A program made the translations under genes and the position numbers. The notes beneath the pieces are model-generated. The model did not search any database. It was not told the DNA's origin and saw only the letters and a list, made by a program, of their open reading frames with translations. Shown piece after piece: positions 19,224-28,418 of a stretch of 64,000 bases of DNA. Each line of letters starts with the position of its first letter. Position 1 is the first letter of the stretch. The stretch is from positions 1,984,001 to 2,048,000 of the forward strand of contig NZ_JACHMB010000001.1 in the NCBI RefSeq assembly GCF_014204795.1, written 5' to 3'. Source of the DNA: Nonomuraea jabiensis (GTDB lineage: Bacteria; Actinomycetota; Actinomycetes; Streptosporangiales; Streptosporangiaceae).

Positions 19224-19895
19224 AGACCTCCTTGAGTACGAACGCCGACATCAGGAAGCTGAGCAACTCCACCGGCTGACCGACCTTGATCGCGACAGCA
19301 ATGCTACGGACGGCGTAGATCTGCTGTGCGCTCCGCCCACCTCCCGAGGTAATCGATCATCTCCAGCAGCGCTTCCGGGCGGCCAGCGTCGCATCCGTCA
19401 CGATTGCCTCCCCGCTCCTGCTCACCGACATCCCGCTGGGGCCTAGAACCGGCGGGGCTGCGTCCGCCGTCACCCGGCCCGGTCCGCGGTGATGCCCTGG
19501 CGGCGGCCATCGTCATGGCCGTTTGGTGTCGGCAACCGCAGTGCCTGACCTGCACGGGTCCGACCAAAGTTCCACGGGCCGATCAGCCGGGAGAACGTCA
19601 CCTGGTCACGTCGTACCCGGCATCTGCCAGCGATCAGGACGTCCGGATTCCCGAGCGTGCAGTACCGATCCAGCCTCTAGACGCTTTCATCGCTCACATC
19701 AGGCTGCACGTCACCATCAGCCCACTTTGAACACTGACCTTTCAACCTCTGTAGCCGCAGGTTCGGCCCCGACTTCCTCCGACCTTGAACAGGGAGACGC
19801 CCCGGCAAGGTCGGGGATCACAATATCGGCCCTGAACATCGCCGAGTACGCGTAGTGTGAGGCCCCTGCCGTGGTTGCACTCTTGGGGGAACGCG
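19224..19895. other. No gene recognised (670 bases)
   Basis: Open frames here are short, disagree with the codon bias of neighbours and lack ribosome binding sites. GGGGGA at about 19884 belongs to the NACHT remnant that follows. I see no hairpin with a U-tract. Confidence 0.5.
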
Positions 19896-20535
19896 ATGGT
19901 ACGGCGCTCCATGATGACCTATGAGGACGCGGTCAAGCTGCTCGCCAAAGATGATTCGGCGGTCGTCGATGCGCTGGATCAGGGCCTGGGACTGGGCTGT
20001 TACCGCGTTCCGACCCAACAGCGCCCTACCCTATTTCGACGCCAAGAATGAGCTCATCGCGCACCTTCGCAAGCTGACCAACTGGCTGAAGGAGCGGATG
20101 AAATCGTCGACTCGGCTGGAGTACGAGGGCCTGCTGGCTGCCGCCCACGCCGTCATCGTCATGACCGCCTTCACCGAAGAATTGGCGGAGCGGCTAGAGG
20201 ATTTGGACGCGGGCGGTAAATGGAGCCGCGAGCTACGTCAATGGCAGGACGTAGGAAAGGGGCAGTCGAAGCGCCTGCGGCTGGTCAACTGGGCAGCGCA
20301 GTCCACGATCGAGCCTCCAGGACCGACCCGACCCACCGAAGTCGTCCTGGAACAGATCGAAACCGTCTATGGGGAGCTCAGCCAACAAGCCCTAGATTAT
20401 CTGGCGGGACTCCGCCGTTGGGACGAACTGAACGAAAGTCAGCGAGACAGGATCAAACGCTCCACTCTTTCGAAAGGATTCATCGAACGGGCGATTGGCC
20501 GCTATCGTGGGCATTTTTTCCGGCTCGCCGCACAG
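19896..20535 (+). pseudogene. N-terminal helical (NNH7-like) domain of a NACHT NTPase, frameshifted and truncated
   Basis: ATG 19896 has a GGGGGA ribosome binding site. The first 35 residues (MTYEDAVKLLAKDDSAVVDA) and, after a frameshift near 20000, FDAKNELIAHL, then LLAAAHAVIVMTAFTEELAE, then IERAIGRYRGHFFRLAAQAP match the helical N-terminal domain NNH7 found in front of NACHT ATPases of actinomycetes. The P-loop ATPase and sensor repeats that should follow are missing. NACHT proteins of this group (bNACHT/Avs-like STAND NTPases) are antiphage effectors. What remains cannot bind ATP and is most likely debris of a former defence gene. Family identification is from memory of the pattern. Confidence 0.6.
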
Positions 20536-20780
20536 GCCCCCGCCTGGTCCACCGCCGGATCTCGGCGCCCCGCTCGATCCAGTCCACGATCGGCAAGTGT
20601 AGAGCGATCTAGCGGTCCAGTCAGGGAAGATACGTGCGCCAGGCCTCGGGAATGTCTGGTAGTGGAACTGTGGTCGGCTGACAAAAGCGGGCGCCGGCAG
20701 CCGGCCGCTCCATTTATGATCTGACGCCGGCCACGCGTGGGGCAGACCGGGCCACGGATCCGCACCACCAGCACGCTGCT

Positions 20781-21884
20781 CTATTGAGCGACCGGTGGAG
20801 GAACCGATGAACGGTCAGTCCGGACGCTCCTGGAGAGTTGGCAACCCGTGGGCTGTACATGCGCGGGCTGCGGCGGCCCCACCGAGTCCCGCCTGACCAG
20901 CGGGCACGGCATGAGATGTCCTTGCTCCCCCTGCTCCGGGTCGTCCTGGACGAGCCGCAGCAGCCGGCGGACCGCCCACGTCCCCATCTCGTAGTGGGGG
21001 AGGGCGACGGTCGTCAGTGCCGGGGACAGCTCGGGCGCGATCAGGTCCTGATCGTCGTACCCGACGACGGACAGGTCGTGGGGGATGCGCAGGCCGCGTT
21101 CGGCCGCGGCGCGGTAGCACCCCATGGCCATCCGGTCGTTGTAGCAGAAGATCGCGGTGGGCCGTTCGCCGAGATCGAGAAGGCGGCTCGCCGTTCGGTA
21201 GCCTCCCGCCGTGTCGCCGTGCTCGGCCGCCACCAGCTCCGGGTCGGCGGGGATCCCGGCCGCCGCCAGCGTTTCGTGGTAGCCGGCCAGGCGCCCGGTC
21301 GCCGCCGGCACCTCCAGCGACTCGGTGGCGAAGCCGATCCGCCGGTGACCCGCGCGCAGGAGTTCGCCCACCGCCGCAGCCGCGCCTCCGCGCTCATCGG
21401 GCACGACGTACGGCATGGAGCCACCGGTGGGGCGCGCGTCCAGGACGACGGTGCGCACGTCGCCCAGCAGCTCGGGGACCTCGACGTGCCGGTGATACAT
21501 GGTGGCGTAGATGACACCGTCGACGCTCCGGTCGAGCAGCGCCCGAACGGCATGGCGCTCGAGCGCGTGCTCGCCCCCGGTGTTCACCAGGAACAGCAGG
21601 TAGCCGGCCTGCCAGGCGGCGTCCTGAGCTCCCTGGATCATCCGCCCGGCGAACGGGGTGGTCGCTATGTCGTCCCCGACGAAGCCGATCGTCTGCGTCC
21701 TCCGTGTGCGCAGGCTTCGGGCGATCGGGTCGGAGGTGTAGCCGAGGTCGCGGGCGGCGGAGAGGATCCGCTCTCGGGTCTCGAGGCTGACGCGCGCGCC
21801 CTCGACGTTGTTCAGGACCACGGACACCGTGGAGACGCCTACGCCCGCTCGGGCTGCGACGTCCTTGATCCGCGGCTTGCCCAT
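20781..21884 (-). CDS. LacI-family transcriptional regulator (fructan locus, regulator 2)
   Basis: 367 aa. The N-terminal HTH reads IKDVAARAGVGVSTVSVVLN with the hinge helix region following, then a periplasmic-binding-protein-like sensor with FCYNDRMAMGCYRAA and VVGYDDQDLIAPELSPALTT. It resembles the neighbour at 24363-25394 closely (shared IATTPxAGRxIxGAQ and VIYATMYHRxVEVP), so the two are paralogues. It is the last gene on the minus strand of the sugar locus. A LacI-like half-palindrome at 21894-21911 lies just upstream of its start and shares TGCTGAATCG with the site in front of the PfkB gene at 29864-29881, suggesting autoregulation and control of the kinase. The inducer is probably a fructose derivative; that is inference. 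Confidence 0.9.
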   Translation of the reverse strand: MGKPRIKDVAARAGVGVSTVSVVLNNVEGARVSLETRERILSAARDLGYTSDPIARSLRTRRTQTIGFVGDDIATTPFAGRMIQGAQDAAWQAGYLLFLVNTGGEHALERHAVRALLDRSVDGVIYATMYHRHVEVPELLGDVRTVVLDARPTGGSMPYVVPDERGGAAAAVGELLRAGHRRIGFATESLEVPAATGRLAGYHETLAAAGIPADPELVAAEHGDTAGGYRTASRLLDLGERPTAIFCYNDRMAMGCYRAAAERGLRIPHDLSVVGYDDQDLIAPELSPALTTVALPHYEMGTWAVRRLLRLVQDDPEQGEQGHLMPCPLVRRDSVGPPQPAHVQPTGCQLSRSVRTDRSSVPPPVAQ

Positions 21885-21893
21885 GATTCTCCT

Positions 21894-21911
21894 TGAAGAA
21901 ACGATTCAGCA
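21894..21911. promoter_or_regulatory. Candidate LacI operator upstream of regulator 2
   Basis: TGAAGAAACGATTCAGCA on the plus strand. Its reverse complement begins TGCTGAATCG, identical to one half of the operator-like site at 29864-29881. A further GAATCGATT lies at 21914-21922 on the minus strand, giving two adjacent CG-centred half sites. Confidence 0.5.
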
Positions 21912-21999
21912 AATCGATTCTTCACCCCGGAACGGACATCTGACAAGGGTTCGTTCCCGGCGCGTCACCTGCCGCGGCGTCAGCCGGCCCTGCTGCGGC

Positions 22000-23325
22000 T
22001 CAGGGAGTGGCGCGGAAGGCGTAGTCCGTGGCGTAGGTGACGAACTGCGAGGCGGTGGCGCTGTCGATCACCTTCGTGCCTCGCGTGCTCGCGTCGAGCA
22101 CGACGGCGTTCGCCGCGACGTTGCTGGCCACGCTGTTGTTGGAGACGTGGTTGTTGGATCCGGTGGCGACCAGGATCATGGTGGGTTTCGCGCCGGATGG
22201 CTTGATCTTGGCAGGGGCGACGTCATAGGCGAAGAGGTTGCCGGTGACCATGTTGCCGTCGCCGCACAGGTGCATCACCCCGTACAGGTCGTCCTTGCCG
22301 TTGTCGTACGGCTGCATCGGCGCCCAGGGCTCGGGTTCCCTCCGGAAGTGGTTGCCGCTGATGAGGTTCTCCTTGTTGACCCCGTCCGAGTCGAGCATTC
22401 CGGGGTAGAAGCCGTGCAGCCGGTTCCCCGTGATCGACGATCGGCTGGTGTTGCGCAGGTGAACCAGGCTCTTGCCACGCGGGAAGATGTTGTTCCCGGC
22501 GATCAGCAGGCCCTGGTGCCCTTCAGCGAAGATCGAGTAGCCGATGTAGCCCGCGCCGACATGGTTGTCGGTGACCTTCGACGCCTGCCCTGAGCCGATC
22601 AGCTCCACGCAGTTGCCGCATTCGGCGATGAAGTTGCCGTGCACGCTGAGCGCGTCCGCGTCCCGGATGATCAGCGCGCGCTCGAGGTAGACGAACCCCA
22701 TCCGTTCGACGCGGAAGGCGTCGTTGGCCGTGTCGACGCGGATGCCGACCTTGCCGTTGGCGTAGGAGTTCTGGTTCGGCGTGAACGAGATCCCGTCGAG
22801 GCAGAAGTTGTCGAAGACGACCGAGCTCAGCCGCGGGTCCCCGCTGCGGGAGACGAGGAAGGCCTCGCTCTTGCCGTCGGTGTTCTCGACCCGGATCCGG
22901 CTGCCGCCCGGCCAGATCTCGTGCCAGGCCGAGGTGTCTCCGGCGTTGTACCGGATGCTGGAGGAGGTGAAGCCGTGGCCGTCACCCCTGATGGTGAGAT
23001 AGCTGACGTCGACCGTGACCCTGGTCTTGAGCGGGTAGTCGCCGGGCGGGATGTAGATCACCGCACCGGGCTTCGACGACTGATTGGGCTGGCGCTTCTT
23101 GATGTCGGCGATGATGTCGTTGATCAGCGCGCCGATATCGGTGAAGCAGGTGATGGCCGCGTTGGTGGAGTGGACCCAGGTCGTGACGTCGTACGCCATG
23201 GACGGCCCGGCCTGGGCGGAGGCGGCGGGCGGGTTCGACAGCACGGCCACGCCGGCTGCCGCCACGCCGACTGCCGGCGCTCTGAGCAGCAGGCGGCGGG
23301 TGAGGCCGGGATCCTTCTCGGTCAT
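22000..23325 (-). CDS. Inulin fructotransferase, difructose-anhydride forming (GH91)
   Basis: 441 aa. ATG at 23325 (minus strand) is preceded by AGGAGGAACCGC, so the long upstream open frame is not used. A twin-arginine-type signal (TRRLLLRAPAVGVAAAGVAV) indicates export. The body is a right-handed beta-helix with the GH91 pattern: YDVTTWVHSTNAAIT, PGAVIYIPPGDYPLKTRV, RIRVENTDGKSEAFLVSRSG and NDAFRVERMGFVYLERA. DALSVHGNFIAECGNCVEL contains an Asp and a Glu 11 residues apart, the spacing of the catalytic pair described for a Bacillus enzyme (D233/E244, as I recall). These enzymes cut inulin from the end, releasing difructose anhydride I or III; which one cannot be told here. Clustered with GH32, GH172 and a sugar ABC importer. 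Confidence 0.9.
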   Translation of the reverse strand: MTEKDPGLTRRLLLRAPAVGVAAAGVAVLSNPPAASAQAGPSMAYDVTTWVHSTNAAITCFTDIGALINDIIADIKKRQPNQSSKPGAVIYIPPGDYPLKTRVTVDVSYLTIRGDGHGFTSSSIRYNAGDTSAWHEIWPGGSRIRVENTDGKSEAFLVSRSGDPRLSSVVFDNFCLDGISFTPNQNSYANGKVGIRVDTANDAFRVERMGFVYLERALIIRDADALSVHGNFIAECGNCVELIGSGQASKVTDNHVGAGYIGYSIFAEGHQGLLIAGNNIFPRGKSLVHLRNTSRSSITGNRLHGFYPGMLDSDGVNKENLISGNHFRREPEPWAPMQPYDNGKDDLYGVMHLCGDGNMVTGNLFAYDVAPAKIKPSGAKPTMILVATGSNNHVSNNSVASNVAANAVVLDASTRGTKVIDSATASQFVTYATDYAFRATP

Positions 23326-23369
23326 GCGGTTCCTCCTGATGGTTGGGGGGTGGGGGAATGCCCCGGGTT

Positions 23370-24329
23370 TCACATCGGAAGCGGCTGGGTGCTCCGCAGG
23401 CCGTGTGCCGGATCGAGGCGCACGGGGATCGGGTCGGTGATCTCCCCGATGAAGCCGTCGTCGTCGGTGTGGCGGAAGGCGAGCAGGACCCAGGCGCCCG
23501 CGCGATCCCGGATGACGCGGCCGCTGTAGAGGGACTCCTCGGTGAGGCGCCGCGCCTTGAGCGGGTCGTACGGTCCGAGCAGATCGCCGGGTTCGAGGGC
23601 CCAGACGCCGCCGCGTTCCCCGGCCAGCCGCCGCTCCTCCGACAGCTCGGTGTGCAGACACGAGAACAGCAGCACAGGACTGCCGTCGACGAGTTCCACC
23701 TGGGCGACCTCCAGGTGGCCGAAGCCGGTGCCGGGCGCGCTGAGCGGGGGTTGCGCCTCCCAGGTGAGCAGATCGTGCGAGCGGGCGTGGCCGATCACGC
23801 CGCGCTGGTCGGGGTCGCCGACCCGGGAGCGGGCGGTGATGAGCATGTGCCAGCCGTCCCCGCCGGGGTCGCGGAAGACCCAGGGGTCGCGCCAGGCCTC
23901 GTCGGGCCACTGAGCGGTCTCGAGCTGCTCGTACCAGCGCGGATCGCTTTCCAGGATCGCTGCCGTGCCGTGTTTGCGCCAGGTGTGCAGGTCGTCGGAG
24001 GTGGCCAGGCCGATGCGCTGCTTGAGGCCGCGTTCGGCGTGGCTGGTGCCGGTGTAGAACATGTGCCAGGTGCCGTCGTCGGCCCGGACGATCGAGCCGG
24101 TCCAGGTGGTGTAGTCGTCGAAGGCGGGACCGGCGCTGGGGGCCAGCGCGTCCGGGAGCACGGTCCAGCCGGTGAGGTCGGCCGAGACGGCGTGGCCGAC
24201 CGAGACGTTCCAGTGGCGCTGGTCGGGGTCGCCGATCGCCTTGGGTGCCTTGAGGAAGTACAGATGGTAGGTCTCGCCGTCGTCGGCGAGCCAGAAGTCC
24301 CAGACCCAGTGGTCGTCGAGACGCAGCAC
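23370..24329 (-). CDS. GH32-like (clan GH-J) beta-fructosidase, intracellular
   Basis: 319 aa from a GTG at 24329 with GGAAAGG upstream. No signal peptide. The five-bladed propeller landmarks are present: an early VWDFWLADDG carrying the candidate nucleophile Asp, TTWTGSIV, the DEAWRDPWVF block containing the family RDP triplet, and GHLEVAQVELVDG with the candidate acid/base Glu. It is shorter than two-domain GH32 invertases and lacks the C-terminal beta-sandwich. GH43 or GH68 relatives share some motifs, but RDP and the locus favour GH32. Predicted job: splitting inulobiose or related fructo-disaccharides to fructose in the cytoplasm after import. It sits 33 nt after the LacI gene and 44 nt before the GH91 gene in the operon. 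Confidence 0.8.
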   Translation of the reverse strand: MLRLDDHWVWDFWLADDGETYHLYFLKAPKAIGDPDQRHWNVSVGHAVSADLTGWTVLPDALAPSAGPAFDDYTTWTGSIVRADDGTWHMFYTGTSHAERGLKQRIGLATSDDLHTWRKHGTAAILESDPRWYEQLETAQWPDEAWRDPWVFRDPGGDGWHMLITARSRVGDPDQRGVIGHARSHDLLTWEAQPPLSAPGTGFGHLEVAQVELVDGSPVLLFSCLHTELSEERRLAGERGGVWALEPGDLLGPYDPLKARRLTEESLYSGRVIRDRAGAWVLLAFRHTDDDGFIGEITDPIPVRLDPAHGLRSTQPLPM

Positions 24330-24362
24330 GAAATGCCTTTCCGGTGATGACGCCGGTACGCC

Positions 24363-25394
24363 TCAGGCGGTCGGAGCCGCGACCGAGGACCGGCGGACGA
24401 GGGGGCAGGGCAGTGTCCGCACTGGGACGTCGCCCGCGTTCCGGGCGGGGTCGTCGATCAGCTCCATGAGGCGATTGACGGCCCAGGCCCCCATTTCGTA
24501 GTGGGGTAGTTGCAGGGTGGTCAGGCCGGGGTACAGGCCGTCGGCGATGTACTCCTGGTTGTCGAAGCCGATGACGGACAGGTCCGCGGGGATGCGCAGG
24601 CCGAGTTCGGCGGCCGCGCGGTAGGCCCCCATGGCCATGCGGTCGTTGAAGCAGAAGATCGCGGTGGGCCGGGGCGTGCGCTCCAGCAGCCGGCGGCAGG
24701 CGCGGTAGCCGCCGGTGGACTCGGACTCCTCCCGTACGACGAGTTCCGGGTCGTAGGCGATGCCCGCCTCCTCCAGCGCCTGGCGGTAACCGCGCAGGCG
24801 CCCGTGGGTGGCGGGGACGTCGTCGCTGTTGAGCGCGAGCCCCACGCGCCGGTGGCCGTGCTCGACCAGCTCCCGGGTGGCGTCGTACCCTCCCCGGACC
24901 TCGTCCGGGACCACGGCGGGCGGTCCGTCGCCCCCGGTCCTGGCGTCGGCCATGACCAGGGGGAGGCCGCGCAGCGCGGCCGGGACCTCGACGATCCGGT
25001 GGTACATCGTGGCGTACAGCACCCCGTCGACCTGCTGCTGGTGCAGCGCCTGGATGCCGCGCGCCTCCGCGGCCGGGTCTCCCCCGGTGTTGACGAGCAT
25101 CAACGCCCACCCACGGGTCGTCGCGACCTCCTGGGCGCCGAGGATCAGCCGGCCGGCATGCGGGGTGGTGGCGATGTGATCGCTGACCATCCCGAGCAGG
25201 TGGCTGCGCTGGGTGCGCAGGCCGCGTGCCATCTTGTTGGGGGCGTACCCCAGCCGCTCGGCCGCCTCGCGTACGCGTCGACGGGTGTCGTCGGGCAGTC
25301 GGGCGCCCTCGACGTCGTTGAGCGCGCGGGAGACGGTCGTGATGGACACACCTGCCTCGCGCGCGACGTCACGGATGCTCGGCCGCCTGGTCAC
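24363..25394 (-). CDS. LacI-family transcriptional regulator (fructan locus, regulator 1)
   Basis: 343 aa, GTG start at 25394 with GAGGAG upstream. HTH IRDVAREAGVSITTVSRALN, sensor domain with GVLYATMYHRIVEVP and IFCFNDRMAMGAYRAA. It lies inside the operon between the GH172 and GH32 genes, so it is probably co-transcribed and autoregulated. The most obvious LacI palindrome in the locus, ACGTTTGCGCAAACGT at 29774-29789, stands before the binding-protein gene that opens the operon; I infer this regulator binds there, but the pairing with either LacI paralogue is not shown. Confidence 0.9.
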   Translation of the reverse strand: MTRRPSIRDVAREAGVSITTVSRALNDVEGARLPDDTRRRVREAAERLGYAPNKMARGLRTQRSHLLGMVSDHIATTPHAGRLILGAQEVATTRGWALMLVNTGGDPAAEARGIQALHQQQVDGVLYATMYHRIVEVPAALRGLPLVMADARTGGDGPPAVVPDEVRGGYDATRELVEHGHRRVGLALNSDDVPATHGRLRGYRQALEEAGIAYDPELVVREESESTGGYRACRRLLERTPRPTAIFCFNDRMAMGAYRAAAELGLRIPADLSVIGFDNQEYIADGLYPGLTTLQLPHYEMGAWAVNRLMELIDDPARNAGDVPVRTLPCPLVRRSSVAAPTA

Positions 25395-25454
25395 CGCATC
25401 TCTCCTCTGTTCCGCTGTCTTCTGGGGGATCCCTTGATGGCGTGACCGGAGGCA

Positions 25455-26576
25455 TCACTCGTCCCAGAGGCCGTGCTCGGGCCAGCGGCGCGGCAGTCGC
25501 TCCTCGACCGGCGGGAGGTCGGCGTGCGGGGCGTGCGGGTGAAGCTGGTACCAGTACGCGACGCTGGAGAAGTCGTTGCCTTGATCGTTGGCGTGACCAT
25601 GCTCGATGGTGACGCGAATCGACTCGGCAAAGCGAACCGGGTCCTCAATGTGAAAGCGGTACAAACTCCACAGGCCGAAGTGCTCCTGCGGGCTGCTGGC
25701 CAGCGAGACCCCATGGTACGGCCCGGCGTACGCGCCGCTGGGGAATCCCCATGCGGCGTTGAAGTAGTCCTCGGTACCGGTGCCGTGGAGGGACGGCGGC
25801 CACTTCTCGCCGTCGATGAAGATCATGTCGTCGCCCTCGCCAGGCCAGGTGAACTGCTGGTTGGAGGCGTCGAAGTTGTCGATGCTCAGCACGCAGCCGA
25901 CGTAGTGCCCGGTGCCGGTGGCGTCCAGGATGACGTAGTTGTCGTCCCCGGTCAGGTTGACGCCCGGCAGCTCCCACGGCGGGGGGTTCTCCGCGCCCGC
26001 GGGGTGCACGACCTTCTCGCAGGGCTTCTCCTGCCGGTAGTAGGCGTGGAAGCGGCCCATGTCGTCGGGGATCGGCTCCTTGGTGAGCTCGTAGTCGACG
26101 TAATAGAAGAAGTTCTCCACCGGCATGTCGCTCTCGTTGCGCAGCACGATCTTGGCGTGCGAGCCGAACGGCATGGGGAAGTAGGAGTTCATCGCGGCGG
26201 CGAAGGGGCCCTTGGGGCCGCGGCGCGGGCCGAAGACCATGCTCAGCGGCAGCGACACGTAGTGCGTGCAGGTGGCGTGGCCGACGCCGAAGAAGTCGCC
26301 GAGCGGGCTGCGTACGCTGGGGTTGTCCTCGCCGTCCCAGTACATCTCGATGACGAGCTTGCGCAGGTACTTCTCCGAGTAGCACCGGGTGGTCAGCCAG
26401 ATGTGCTCGATGATCCCGCTGCCCTCGATGTCGGCCAGCACGTGGGTCTCGCCAGGGGGGACGACGGCGAAGTCGCGGTTGCCGCCGGTACGGTCCCAGC
26501 TGGACGATCGCCGCGATCGCCCCGCCTTGATGCGCGGGAGCCCGCCGAGTGGGCTGGTCGGCTGCCAGAACTGCAT
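25455..26576 (-). CDS. DUF2961 protein, GH172-type difructose-anhydride/alpha-fructofuranoside hydrolase
   Basis: 373 aa, the normal length for DUF2961. Landmarks: GGNRDFAVVPPGETHVLADI, IIEHIWLTTR, the GDFFGVGH segment and GTGTEDYFNAAWGFP, whose Glu is a plausible catalytic residue. No signal peptide, so cytoplasmic. DUF2961 is now family GH172; its founding member from Bifidobacterium dentium interconverts difructose dianhydride I and inulobiose. Having this gene next to a difructose-anhydride-forming GH91 enzyme and a sugar importer strongly suggests it hydrolyses the imported anhydride. Some GH172 members act on D-arabinofuranosides instead, so substrate is inference from context. Ends 28 nt after permease 2. 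Confidence 0.85.
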   Translation of the reverse strand: MQFWQPTSPLGGLPRIKAGRSRRSSSWDRTGGNRDFAVVPPGETHVLADIEGSGIIEHIWLTTRCYSEKYLRKLVIEMYWDGEDNPSVRSPLGDFFGVGHATCTHYVSLPLSMVFGPRRGPKGPFAAAMNSYFPMPFGSHAKIVLRNESDMPVENFFYYVDYELTKEPIPDDMGRFHAYYRQEKPCEKVVHPAGAENPPPWELPGVNLTGDDNYVILDATGTGHYVGCVLSIDNFDASNQQFTWPGEGDDMIFIDGEKWPPSLHGTGTEDYFNAAWGFPSGAYAGPYHGVSLASSPQEHFGLWSLYRFHIEDPVRFAESIRVTIEHGHANDQGNDFSSVAYWYQLHPHAPHADLPPVEERLPRRWPEHGLWDE

Positions 26577-26604
26577 TGCCAGGTAACCTTTCGCTTGGTG
26601 TGGA

Positions 26605-27432
26605 TCAGCCCTTGACGGCGCCGAGGGTCATGCCCGCGACGATCCGCCGCTGGAGCAGCAGGGTGAACAGGACGACGGGGACCGAGTACAGGGTGGCCAG
26701 TGCGGTCATGGGCCCCCATTGCAGGCCGTACTGGGTCTGGAAGTTGGCGATGACGATCGGCGTCGTCTGTGCCCGCACCGCCGTGAGCAGCAGCGCGAAC
26801 AGGAACTCGTTCCAGGACGCGAGGAACGCGAAGATCGCCGTCACCGCGATGCCGCCGCCGACGACCGGCACCACGACCCGCACCATCGCCTGCAGCCGGG
26901 TGCAGCCGTCGACCTGCGCCGCCTCCTCCAGGCTGGGCGGCACGGCCTCGAAGAAGCTGGCCATCAGCCAGATCGACAGGGGCAGCGAGATCGTCGTGTG
27001 GGCCAGCGCGAGCGCGGTGGGCGTGTCGGTGATGCCCGCCGTGCTCATCAGGTTGACCAGCGGGACCCCGATCGCGACTGGCGGCACCATCCGGGTGACC
27101 AGGGCGAGCATGACGAAGATCCGCCCGCTCACGGTCCCGTAGCGGGTGATCCCGTATGCGGCCGGGACCGCGAGGAGCACCGACAGCACCGTGCTGATCA
27201 CAGCGGTGGAGGTGCTGTTGATGAACGAGGGGATCACGCCGGGCGTGGCCAGAGCGGTGCCGTAGTTCTCCAGGCTCCAGGCCTTGGGCAGCACCGTCGG
27301 CGGCACGGAGATGGCGTCGGTGGGCAGTTTCAGCGAGGTCAGGATGAGGTACGCGAACGGGAACGCGTACAGCACCACGATGGCGGCCAGCAGCGCCCAC
27401 AGCAGGGTCCGGGTGCTCATGCGGGAGGTCAT
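26605..27432 (-). CDS. Sugar ABC transporter permease (MalG-like)
   Basis: 275 aa with six predicted membrane helices. The cytoplasmic EAA loop reads SLEEAAQVDGCTRLQAMVRV, the contact site for the shared ATPase. Its start overlaps the upstream permease stop by 4 nt. Together with 27429-28418 and 28408-29712 it forms a CUT1 importer lacking its own ATP-binding subunit. In actinomycetes that subunit (MsiK-type) is usually encoded elsewhere and shared. Expected substrate is difructose anhydride or a short fructo-oligosaccharide, from the neighbouring enzymes. Confidence 0.92.
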   Translation of the reverse strand: MTSRMSTRTLLWALLAAIVVLYAFPFAYLILTSLKLPTDAISVPPTVLPKAWSLENYGTALATPGVIPSFINSTSTAVISTVLSVLLAVPAAYGITRYGTVSGRIFVMLALVTRMVPPVAIGVPLVNLMSTAGITDTPTALALAHTTISLPLSIWLMASFFEAVPPSLEEAAQVDGCTRLQAMVRVVVPVVGGGIAVTAIFAFLASWNEFLFALLLTAVRAQTTPIVIANFQTQYGLQWGPMTALATLYSVPVVLFTLLLQRRIVAGMTLGAVKG

Positions 27433-28418
27433 CGCGCCGCCCCCTTCCCGGGCCGCCAGATGGTGGCCACCGCGATCAGCGCCACGGCCAGCATCGCGAT
27501 CAGATAGAGGGTGCCCATGGCGCTGGCGAGCCCTGGCTCGCCGAAGCGCACCATCGTGCGATAGATGAGCAGGCTGAGCGTCTCGGAGGCCGACTGGGGG
27601 CCGCCGTTCGTCTGGATGAGGATCACGTCGAAGGCCCGCGCCGCGTCGATGCCGCGTACGACGAGCGCGACGGCGATGACCGGCCGCAGCAGCGGCAGCG
27701 TCACCCGGGTGAGAGTGTGCCAGGGTCCGCTGCCGTCGAGGCGGGCGGCCTCCAGCACGTCGCCCGGGATGTTCTGCAGTCCGGCGAACAGCACCAGGGC
27801 CATGAACGACGTGGTCAGCCAGATGTCGGGCAGCGCCACCGAGAACAGCACGATGTCCGGGTCACTCAACCAGCCGATCGCGTCGGGGCCGCCGATGATG
27901 CCGAGCCGGGCGAGCAGCTCGTTGACGATGCCGAAGTTGTCGATGAGCAGGAACCGCCACAGCAGCCCCGCGACGACGGGGGCGATCATCAGCGGGTACA
28001 GGAACAGGGTCCGGATCCACCTCGCCCGCCGGCCCAGCACGTTGAACAGCAGGGCCACCGCCAGCCCGAGAGTGAACTCCAGCGTGACCACGAGCATCGT
28101 GTACAGGGCCGTGCGGCCGGCGGCGCCGAGGAACTCGGGCGAGGTCAGCGCCTCGCCGTAGTTGCCCAGGCCGGTGAACTCGCGCGTCCCGGCCAGCGGG
28201 GCGATGTCGTACAGGCTGTCCACGACCAGCTTGACCAGCGGCCAGCCGACGAACACCGCCAGGAACCCGGCCGCCGGAGCCATCAGCACCAGCGCGAACC
28301 GGTTGTCGGTGAGCCCGGGACCCCGCCGGCGCCGGACGTGATCGACGCCGGCCCGGACGTCCCCGCCGGAGGGCCGGGGGGCGGCCGGCTCCAGCGCGGG
28401 CTTCGAGCTACTGCGCAA
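27429..28418 (-). CDS. Sugar ABC transporter permease (MalF-like)
   Basis: 329 aa. A TTG start at 28418 is supported by AAGGAGAAGG 9 nt upstream and an 11-nt overlap with the binding-protein stop; a GTG further in is possible. The first 35 residues are basic and proline-rich, then come six membrane segments and an EAA loop (DVLEAARLDGSGPWHTLTRV). Near the end NGGPQSASETLSLLIYRTMV is the typical MalF C-terminal signature. Partner of 26605-27432. Confidence 0.9.
   Translation of the reverse strand: MRSSSKPALEPAAPRPSGGDVRAGVDHVRRRRGPGLTDNRFALVLMAPAAGFLAVFVGWPLVKLVVDSLYDIAPLAGTREFTGLGNYGEALTSPEFLGAAGRTALYTMLVVTLEFTLGLAVALLFNVLGRRARWIRTLFLYPLMIAPVVAGLLWRFLLIDNFGIVNELLARLGIIGGPDAIGWLSDPDIVLFSVALPDIWLTTSFMALVLFAGLQNIPGDVLEAARLDGSGPWHTLTRVTLPLLRPVIAVALVVRGIDAARAFDVILIQTNGGPQSASETLSLLIYRTMVRFGEPGLASAMGTLYLIAMLAVALIAVATIWRPGKGAAR

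Noticed and set aside
22000..25110. A 1036-codon minus-strand frame
   Set aside because: Only its last 441 codons form the GH91 protein with a good ribosome binding site; the upstream part is the shadow of the GH32 and LacI genes in another frame.
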